The notes under the pieces: generated by a model
What the model saw: only the letters and a program-made list of their open reading frames with translations
Told to the model about the DNA's origin: nothing
Database searches by the model: none
Shown here: positions 56,902 to 64,000 of the stretch, in pieces
How positions within the stretch are numbered: position 1 is the stretch's first letter
How the letters are laid out: every line of letters begins with the position of its first letter
Translations under genes and position numbers: made by a program
Assembly: GCA_010015655.1 (NCBI GenBank)
Contig: ML976705.1
Location: forward strand, 70,717 to 134,716
Length of the DNA: 64,000 nucleotides
Direction of reading: 5' to 3'
Origin: Bimuria novae-zelandiae CBS 107.79
Taxonomy: Eukaryota; Ascomycota; Dothideomycetes; Pleosporales; Didymosphaeriaceae

Positions 56902-58573
56902 GAGGCCGTAGTCTCGGCGACTTGCTCACCTGCGGCACTTCCTGTACATCTCTCTTTTCCTTAACTGTCTTGTGTATGATTCAGTGGGCAGCAGGCGCCC
57001 AAAAGCCTCGACCGGCCGACGCTAGGAAGTCGGCCTTTTCCTTTGTTATTACAGCTGGTGCAGGTTTCCACACTTGCATTGCATGGCGTTGATGTATTCG
57101 ACTGGTGTGCGTATGCAACTATGTCGGTGTTGGCGTTCCCTTCCTTGTATTTCTATATGGCATGAGGTAGATACCCATAATCGAATGAGATGATCATAGA
57201 GCTGCACGCCGACATTAATATTGACGCATTTTTAAATTTCAATCATGGGCAAAGCTTATACATACGCACTCACGCCATTCTGCACGGGGTAAGAGGCCCT
57301 CTACTACCATAGCACCTCAGTTACACACGCGAGATCCCCTCTCTAATGGCGTATTTACGCGACGGCATCAGCGGGTAGGAGCGAACCGTTAGAGGGACCT
57401 TCCTAACGCAGTAACTGGCAGTATGCGCTGCTGCACCCCAGGATTGGCGCATGCGAGGCACGCAACGGTGTGTTATTATATTCGACGTTGACGTAGTGAG
57501 ACGATCTTTAGAAGCTTAGGGATTGTTACGTCGGGACGCAATTGGGAAAAGGTTTTCTCTCATATCACGTATGCATTGGTAACCATCCTGACTGTTTGTT
57601 AAAGGAGACGTGGGTAGCAAGGAGCCAAGGCAGCGTTAGTGTTTAGAGCAGTGAAGATGGCCAGTTGGTCCGTGGTGGAGTGAACGGGTGACACGCACAT
57701 GGCGAGCCTAGTGCCGCCTCCTTCTGTGCCAGTTGCAAGGCTAAAACCTTCGGCGGACCCGACGAACTAGACGGTCTGCGCTGATGCTTACTCTACCTTT
57801 CCTTCACTCCGGTCTATAATTTGGTTCGACAGCTTCCTCTCCCTATCAGGAGGCAACGGCGACGCTTCGGCGGGGCGCAGAAAATTTCCAAGAAGACCAT
57901 CCTGGTGGAGTCTCACTATGCACACCTTTTTTTCACGCACGGGAATACCGCCTCGTCCGAAGGCTTGTCTCCGGATCCCCTGCCAGGAACGCGAGAGACG
58001 TCACTGTGCGCACACATGGTCTCGCGATACTCAGCGCTGCAGATGGGAGGAATTATATTAGCCGGAGGGTGCCTTGATCGCGACGGCATGCTGGACATTG
58101 CAGGGCATGCGCTTTTTGCTGAGTGCTCAACCTGAACCGGATTGACATTTAAATCTACCTCTTTAAGAAACTGGTCTGCGGTTGCGCCGGATGATCCGCC
58201 GACGTGCGGCGAAACGGAACGAGCTACCAGGATGGGACAAGCGAGTGCGCAAGTGGCGCATCTAAGAATGCCAAGGGAAATGCGTATCTGTCGGCAAAGC
58301 GGTAGGCTGGCTGATTACGGTTACCCCCGGATTGCTTGGTGCATGTTACATCGCGCGGCAGCGAAGTTTGTTGGTCGATGCGTGAGGAGGTGGGCATCGC
58401 GGTGGATGCTTGTGTCGCCGCCCCGAGGGTCTGGGTAGAGTGGATCAACGTGGAGCGAGTGGTTAAATATGCAGGACGCGGCGCGTTTGAAACCGCGTGC
58501 TGGTATTCCTGGGTGAAACCTTTCTTGCGCTTCCTTTTTGAGTTGTGCGTAACTCCGCCCTGTCGGATTCAAG
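56902..58573. other. Intergenic, no supportable gene
   Basis: About 1.7 kb between two tandem transporter genes. Frames at 57821-58135 and 58142-58438 lack any family feature. The first 200 bases should contain the zinc transporter 3' region. Confidence 0.45.
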
Positions 58574-60403
58574 ATGGCGACAGCATATGAGATGGAGGCT
58601 GCGAAGTGAGTTGCACGATGGAATGTTGAGGAGAATTGGTACTGACAATTTCAATAGCTTGCACCAGACGCTCGACAAGCCCGACCTCTCCAACAAGAAG
58701 CACGGCTTGGTTGGAGAGCCGTTGACCGAACGGCCAGAGACCGCTGGTTATGTCGCCGCAGACGAGAAAGAAGCCGCACTGGATAGCTTGTCACACAGCC
58801 CCTCTGTGGTAGAGGAGGACGACGGCTTCAACGACGGTGAAGTTCCCACAGAAGAAGAGAAAAAGACACTACGACGGATTGGCGATCCTGTTCCGAAAGC
58901 AGCATTTTTGGTCGCGATCGTGGAACTTTGCGAGCGCTTTACTTACTATGGCGCCTCCGGTCTTTTCCAGAACTATATCCAGCGCCCGCTGGATGGTAGT
59001 GAAGGACCTGGCGCACTGGGTATGGGGCATCAGGGTGCAACTGGTCTCTCCACTTTCTTCCAGTTCTGGTGCTACGGTATGTCTCGTGCCATTGTAACAC
59101 GCCAGAGCTTATATTGACTCCTTCAGTGACACCGATCTTTGGTGCCATCATTGCCGACCAGTATCTTGGAAAGTACAACACCATCCTAATATTCTGTTTC
59201 GTATACATTGCAGGTCTCCTCATTTTGACCTGCACATCGATCCCAAGCTCTCTTTCTGCCGGTGCCGGCTTGGGAGGCTTCATCGCTAGCATCATCATCA
59301 TTGGTATCGGAACCGGAGGTATCAAGTCCAACGTCGCGCCTCTCATTGCCGACCAATACAAGCGTCGCCAAATGAAGGTCACCACGGACAAGAAGACCGG
59401 CGAGCGCGTCCTCATCGACCCAGGCATCACCATCACCCGGATCTACATGATTTTCTACTTCTGTATCAACGTCGGATCACTCTCGCTGCTTGCGACGCCT
59501 TACATGGAACGCGACGTCGGTTTCTGGTCGGCGTTCTTGCTCTGTCTCTGTATGTTCCTTATCGGGACGGTCGTGCTTGTCCTGGGTCGGAAGGTCTATG
59601 TGGTGCGTCCACCGCAGGGCTCCGTCGTCACGGACTGCTTCCGCGTTATTTGGATGATGATCAAGGCCCGCAACATGGACGGCGCGAAGGTGAGCTATCA
59701 AGCTGGCTTGGGCCGTGATTCTGTGGCCACGAAGATCAAATGGGATGATTACTTCGTCGAGGAGGTCAAGCGCGCGCTCGTCGCCTGCAAGGTCTTTTGT
59801 TTCTATCCGATCTACTGGGTCGTATACGGACAATTTTCTAATAACTTCGTCACGCAAGCCGGGCAGATGAAGGCCCACGGCATCCCCAACGACCTGATGC
59901 AGAACTTCGACCCCATCGCCATTATCGTGTTCCTCCCCATTATCGAGCGAGGCCTCATGCCCGCACTGCGCAAGGCAGGCATCCGCTTCCCACCGATCAA
60001 CCGTATCATCCTTGGCTTCTGGGTAGCCTCCTTTGCGATGGTCTACGCCGCCGTGATCCAGTACTACATCTACCAAACCGGGCCCTGCTACGACCAGCCC
60101 CTGTGCACCGCCTCCGAAGTCGACGGCCAAGCCACCGGCAACAACATCCACATCGCCGCGCAAACCGGCGCCTACATGCTCATCGGCATCTCCGAGATCT
60201 TCGCGTCCGTAACCGGTTACGAATACGCGTACACAAAGGCCCCGCCGTCCATGAAGTCCTTCGTGCAGTCCATGTTCCTGCTCACCAACGCCTTCGGCTC
60301 CGCTATCTCGGAGGCGCTGAACCCCGTGCTGTACGACCCGGCCATCCAGTGGATGTATGTGGGTCTCGCGGTAACGAGTTTTGTGGCGGGCTGCTTGATT
60401 TAG
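58574..60403 (+). CDS. PTR2: PTR2-type proton/peptide symporter, possibly truncated by a TAG
   Basis: Exons 58574-58605, 58658-59076 and 59127-60403, with introns of 52 bp (GTGAGT...AATAG) and 50 bp (GTATGT...TTCAG), encode 575 residues. PTR2 imports di- and tripeptides with protons across the plasma membrane. A charged N-terminal tail precedes the helices. Family signatures are the FTYYGASGLFQNYIQ helix, GATGLSTFFQFWCYVTPIFG, and FYFCINVGSLSLLATPYMER. The tiny first exon (MATAYEMEAAN) is chosen over an upstream non-ATG frame because its splice sites are canonical. The frame is stopped at TAG 60401-60403 in the last membrane helix (FVAGCLI-stop). The same frame then reads VLFRHLNDTEEEMNAMEQD and on to TAG 60541, exactly the cytosolic tail expected in this family, with Trp (TGG) expected at the stop. 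The coding end given here is the literal one. Confidence 0.85.
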
Positions 60404-60541
60404 GTGCTGTTTAGGCATTTGAATGATACGGAGGAGGAAATGAATGCCATGGAGCAGGATATTGATAAGGATCCGACGTTGAGAAGGGCGAGTGTGCATG
60501 GGGAGAGGACGGTGGGGTTGCATAATGGAGCGAAGGCGTAG
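60404..60541 (+). other. In-frame coding-like extension after the PTR2 TAG
   Basis: Forty-five codons continue in frame (VLFRHLNDTEEEMNAMEQD, DPTLRRASVHGERT, GLHNGAKA) to a second TAG at 60539-60541. This is the usual charged C-terminal tail of fungal PTR2 proteins, so the first TAG is either a recent nonsense mutation, a sequence error or a readthrough site. Confidence 0.7.
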
Positions 60542-61030
60542 ATGCAGTGTTGCGCATTGCGTGGGATTGTGAAATGGGAAACTGGTATGATGAGTGAGAT
60601 GATAGGAATGGAATTCTAACACTTGTATTGCTCGCACGTGGGGTGGAATCTCGCCACCCCGGTTGCCTGTCTGTTTCGCTGCCCGCATCTCACAATTATA
60701 TCTTCGTGATCACCATACTTCTGCATATTATGAATCGCTGTGTGTGATGCTCAATGCCGAAGACAAATTAATGTGTGGGAAGCACCGTTAACCGGTAGTT
60801 CCTGCTGCATCACGATGTGTAAGCGTGGGTGCTGCGGAGCAGCTATGATTCCGCACCAATGACTCACCCTCGCTAAGCTCCCACACTGGATCTGCTCACA
60901 GCTTTACTTTACCCCGGCATTCCAGCTTTACTCTTTCTGTCAATGCTGCCTCTTCAAAGCACAGTATAGATATTTCGAAAATTGTCTTACTTTCATCAGT
61001 CAATAACTACCATCGCTCTTATGAGCCTCA
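60542..61030. other. Intergenic between PTR2 and tRNA-Asp
   Basis: No feature is seen apart from the tRNA upstream region. A pyrimidine-rich stretch with CTTTACT repeats lies near 60900-60935. Confidence 0.4.
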
Positions 61031-61112
61031 TCTTCGATGGTCTAGTGGTCATGATTTCCGCTTGTCATTCCAACAAGCGCGGGAGACCGGGGTTCGATTC
61101 CCCGTCGGAGAG
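61031..61112 (+). tRNA. tRNA-Asp (GTC) with a 10-nt intron
   Basis: The acceptor stem TCTTCGA/TCGGAGA pairs fully (one T-G), and the discriminator is G61112. The A box (TGGTCTAGTGG, 61038-61048) and B box (GGTTCGATTCC, 61091-61101) of the polymerase III promoter are both present. The anticodon GTC is at 61064-61066. The stem TCCGC/GCGGG pairs only if the ten bases TTCCAACAAG (61068-61077) after position 37 are removed, which is the canonical site of eukaryotic tRNA introns. The mature length is 72 nt, as usual for tRNA-Asp. Confidence 0.95.
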
Positions 61113-61116
61113 TTCA

Positions 61117-61121
61117 TTTTT
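61117..61121 (+). terminator. Polymerase III terminator
   Basis: TTTTT five bases after the tRNA 3' end, the standard RNA polymerase III stop. Confidence 0.8.
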
Positions 61122-61323
61122 GCTCTGCTCGGGCTGATTGTTCGCTTTTGCCTACTCTGCGTACAGCGAATAGGTGTGCGCGTTGTTTTTGGACGCACAG
61201 TTTATAGGGAGGATATCAGGCAGGGCAGGAAATACGGCAATTTGGGAGGTAATACACTAATGGATCTGTACACTAGAACGTGTCGATGATTGCTTAAATG
61301 GGTATCAAGAGACAGCTGTTATG

Positions 61324-62435
61324 CGCTTACTGTATGAGTGCCTGAAGGATCTTAACGCAATACTTATTCGGCCAGTTGTGGAAAATCCAGCGGTAGAAGT
61401 AAACGTCTGCATCCTCTACGGGCTGTGGCTGGAAGAAGTCATGTGTCATGAACTTGACGTTCAATCCTTCTTCTTCCTGGGAGTTCACCACGACCTCAGG
61501 AGGCTCTTGCACGATCAAGTTGAGACCAGGGAATCTCTTGGCCTGCGCGAACGCAGCATCACCATTGGATCCGCCAAGGTCAACCACAGTTCCGGAATTA
61601 ATGGGCTCCCAAGGGTACCCTTCAGTCAGGTGACGTAGTGAGTAACCATCACCCGTGGTAAAGAAGCTCATTGCTCCGCCAAATCGCCGCGCACGACCAG
61701 GGTTCTGGCCAAGCACTGTGTAGAAGGCAGATTTGTGTTATTCGCTAACGAGAAGCCCTACGCCAAATTATTAACTAGGTCAGCGGATAAAGATGTGAAG
61801 ACCTACAGTATGGTTTGCCTCTGCAGCCTCAGGCCATTTCGTCAGCGCGTCGACAACCTTTGCCGCGGCTGACCACATCTCATCGACATTTGTACCGACC
61901 CAACTTGCGACCAGCGCATCGTCAGCAATCTGTCGCGACGCCGCAGAATGCGCTATAACGCCGGGTGGAGGCTCTCTAAAGATGAGATATGCGATACCAA
62001 GGCGAAGTATACGAGCAAGTGCGCCATGCTCGATCCCAAGGTCTGTAGCAAAATCTGCGAACGATACTTCAGCATCGATAGGAATCTTCCTGGCGATGTC
62101 AAAACGAGAGATAAGTTTTAGATACACCAGCCGATTGTGCTGCAGTAATGTCAGCAATCGTCCTTACACTACAAATCGAATAAAACCTTGGAACCAATAT
62201 GATGATTGAGGAGTAGTTCTCTTGGTCCTTGGAGGAGATCATTTAGCTCTTGGATTGCTTGCAGAACGATAGAGCGCGCCTGCTCTAGCTGAGGTGGTAG
62301 GTGTAGCTCTGCAGGGCCATTCGTGTCGAACGATGGCTGTAGGAGACCTTTCTCAGCAAGACATTCATCAATTCGTGCGGTGTGTGACGCCACAAGTGCT
62401 GCTAGCTCAGCAATACGGCTTGGATTGGAAGACAT
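61324..62435 (-). pseudogene. Fungal O-methyltransferase, frameshifted and 3'-truncated
   Basis: It starts at ATG 62435 (MSSNPSRIAELAALVASHTA), with the N-terminal helix QARSIVLQAIQELNDLLQGP typical of OmtA/sterigmatocystin-type O-methyltransferases. Intron 1 (62186-62140, 47 bp, CTGAC branch site, weak GTTTTA donor) leads to LVYLKLISRFDIARKIP and the winged-helix dimerisation region. Intron 2 (61806-61758, GTAGGT...GCGTAG, CTGAC branch site) leads to GFSLANNTNLP. There the frame breaks by one base near 61726 before FYTVLGQNPGRARRFGGAM, VDLGGSNGDAA (the SAM motif I) and FHNWPNKYCVKILQALI. The final about 100 residues with the catalytic histidine are missing: after 61327 the sequence is unrelated and runs into the tRNA. 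The enzyme is therefore dead. Such enzymes usually methylate hydroxyl groups in polyketide pathways. Confidence 0.72.
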
Positions 62436-63537
62436 TGCTTGGGCTTAATTCTGCTATTGATTTGTTCACCACCTGCACCTTGCATGTGTGCGATGAGGAG
62501 GCAAAGAATTGCGGGATTGTGAATTCTCGTGCCTTCCTAGATAACCGCGCATTTATAGATGTCTTATTGGAAATGGAGCGTGAAGGAGGCACAGTAACGG
62601 AAAGTGAAGTTGATTGGTTGATAGAAATTGCAGCCTGCAGGTGATGTCGGTAGTTTCTGCATTAGTGCGGACAGGTAATGCAATCCGACAGTACGATACT
62701 GTGATATACTTCAGTCTCCAGCATATTAGCTCGCGAATTCGAAACGTAGCTTGCAGGTGCCCCCGAAACAGTCGCAGATCAGTCGAGTGCGGCTTCATCG
62801 TATTTAGGTTAGGCCGTGGGGCTCCGTCAGGGTTATAAGAGACGATCTGACAAGAGCATACTAATAATGCAAATCATCAAAGGAGCTTGTGGCGTACTGG
62901 GCTGTCATCATTCGTACTACATCGCCCAGTTGTCATGAACATAGAGCAACGATGACTATTATGCCTCCCCTTGGGTTGACACACACTAGACTTTGACACT
63001 AATAGCATCTCAGATCATCTAGCAGGAAGAGCAAGAGGCAAAATCAGGGTGTCTAGTTCAAAATTTAGTTCTAACACCTATCGGTGAAAAAAGGAGAAGA
63101 ATAAGACAAGCCTGATCACCAATTTTGCTGATCATCAGTCTTCTATTCTATCCAGCATACCATTCAGAAGCTCCTATTAAAATTCTCTATATTCAGCCCA
63201 TGTTCATTGCTTATACACACAATTGAGTTCCCTCACTGCTTCAACACTCCTGGAAGGAAATCCAGGCGTAGTTCTTATTTCTGAAAGCATTCTCTATGAT
63301 TGCCAAAATCTAATCAAGTTATCGGTACTCGGGTAAGCAAGTTCCTACCCATTCTTTCAAAATCCATAGACTTCGCATTTGATTCCTACCGTCACCGAGA
63401 ACCCTCACTGTCAATATCGTGGAATACGACGGGAAGGTAGTTGGATGTGAGACAATCTGATCTGGTTATGACCGAAGATATGCGCGATATGCTCCGTGAA
63501 GCCGACCAAGATCCTTTTTGTGAATCTATTAAATATT
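62436..63537. other. Intergenic, no supportable gene
   Basis: The frame at 62294-62644 is antisense to the O-methyltransferase start, and the others are short and featureless. From about 62850 on the sequence is AT-rich without recognisable repeat ends. Confidence 0.45.
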
Positions 63538-63894
63538 TTACGCGAAAGGTATACCTGAGTCTTCACTTACTACTTTCATAGCTAGGATTGATCTTCTGTA
63601 GCTCTTGTAAAAGATTGAAGCCATAGGGTCGTAGTTATCGTCATCCCATTCCAGAAAGCGGTTCATGGAATCGATATTTATAATGACGCCCTGGTTGAGA
63701 AGTAGACCGAGTTTAGCCCTCCGACTGGGATAGTATCGGATCTGCTCGTAGCCTACGCCGTAATTGCGATGGCACATCAATCCAACCTCCTGAAGGTTGA
63801 TAAAGTCGTGCCGCTTCGTGCGTTGGTAGGCGAACTCCGCAAGCCAGTCACACGTAGAGTTACGTGGGATTTGTAGCTCCAAATTTTCAAGCGG
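63538..63894 (-). CDS. Hypothetical protein, C-terminal exon or fragment
   Basis: A minus-strand frame of about 118 codons ends at the TAA at 63538. It reads LELQIPRNSTCDWLAEFAYQ, then a stretch with HDFINLQEVGLMCHRNYGVG and LGLLLNQGVIINIDSMNRFL. Composition and regular hydrophobic spacing look like real protein, but I do not recognise a family. There is no ATG at the open start, and a TAG lies just upstream in frame, so this is either a last exon whose earlier exons are beyond a splice site or the window edge, or a degraded gene. Confidence 0.35.
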   Translation of the reverse strand, partial: PLENLELQIPRNSTCDWLAEFAYQRTKRHDFINLQEVGLMCHRNYGVGYEQIRYYPSRRAKLGLLLNQGVIINIDSMNRFLEWDDDNYDPMASIFYKSYRRSILAMKVVSEDSGIPFA

Positions 63895-64000
63895 TTGTGG
63901 GAACTAGGCGTGAAAATCTGTCTCGGAGTGCCCTTTCACTTCCCAGGAGAGGCCATCCTCTAGCAGATCTTATAATATACTGATGATCTTAAGGCAAGAG

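Noticed and set aside
60371..60403. Intron removing the PTR2 TAG
   Set aside because: The only GT...AG pair ending at TTTAG spans 33 bp, too short, and would delete a membrane helix.
59477..60688. 403-codon minus-strand open frame
   Set aside because: It is the antisense shadow of PTR2 exon 3; composition is His/Arg/Asp-rich noise and PTR2 motifs on the plus strand are unmistakable.
62294..62644. 116-codon plus-strand frame
   Set aside because: Largely antisense to the O-methyltransferase start; no family signal.

Overview
The window looks like a piece of a filamentous ascomycete genome (Pezizomycotina). Genes carry 45-65 bp GT-AG introns, and there is a kinesin-3, a TRM5, a HET-domain relic, a fungal rhodopsin-type membrane protein and fungal P450s. 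About 25 kb of transposon DNA has been rewritten by a process that turns CpA/TpG into TpA while largely sparing CpG, which is the signature of repeat-induced point mutation (RIP). Species cannot be fixed from the sequence alone; a Dothideomycete is a reasonable guess.

Layout. 1-205: the worn edge of a transposon. 1-18 kb: gene-rich DNA with a secreted CBM18 chitin-binding protein, a kinesin-3 (Unc104/KIF1A type, minus strand) bracketed by two very long poly-G tracts, TRM5 diverging from it, a broken HET gene, and a large low-complexity conserved fungal protein. 15.3-18.5 kb has no supportable gene but holds a 16-bp tandem repeat. 18.5-20.4 kb: two adjacent dead genes, a fungal-rhodopsin membrane protein and the C-terminal half of a P450, both stopped by RIP-compatible nonsense codons.

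21.4-49.1 kb: an AT-rich RIP isochore. It holds a Fot1/pogo-like element (21406-23613) with a nested 177-bp TA-flanked MITE, and an intact P450 gene stranded as a GC-balanced island (23838-25580). A Fot1-like fragment of a second family follows. Two about 7.1 kb Ty3/gypsy chromoviruses of one family lie in inverted orientation (26789-33876 minus; 39159-46317 plus, with target duplication ATACT). There is also a solo LTR (target duplication AAGAA), Ty1/copia remnants, and a complete but dead 1852-bp Fot1/pogo element with long terminal inverted repeats (46400-48251). Both chromoviruses carry an extra antisense reading frame between the chromodomain and the 3' LTR.

49.1-64 kb: gene-rich again. 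It has a secreted protein with several Kex2-like sites sitting on the isochore edge, an F-box protein, a ZRC1/COT1-type vacuolar zinc transporter, and a PTR2 peptide transporter whose frame is cut by one TAG about 46 codons before the next stop. These are followed by an intron-containing tRNA-Asp(GTC), a frameshifted and truncated O-methyltransferase pseudogene, and a partial hypothetical gene at the right edge. The genes are independent housekeeping and accessory functions rather than one pathway. The P450s and O-methyltransferase relic could be leftovers of eroded secondary-metabolism loci, but nothing here proves that they belonged together.
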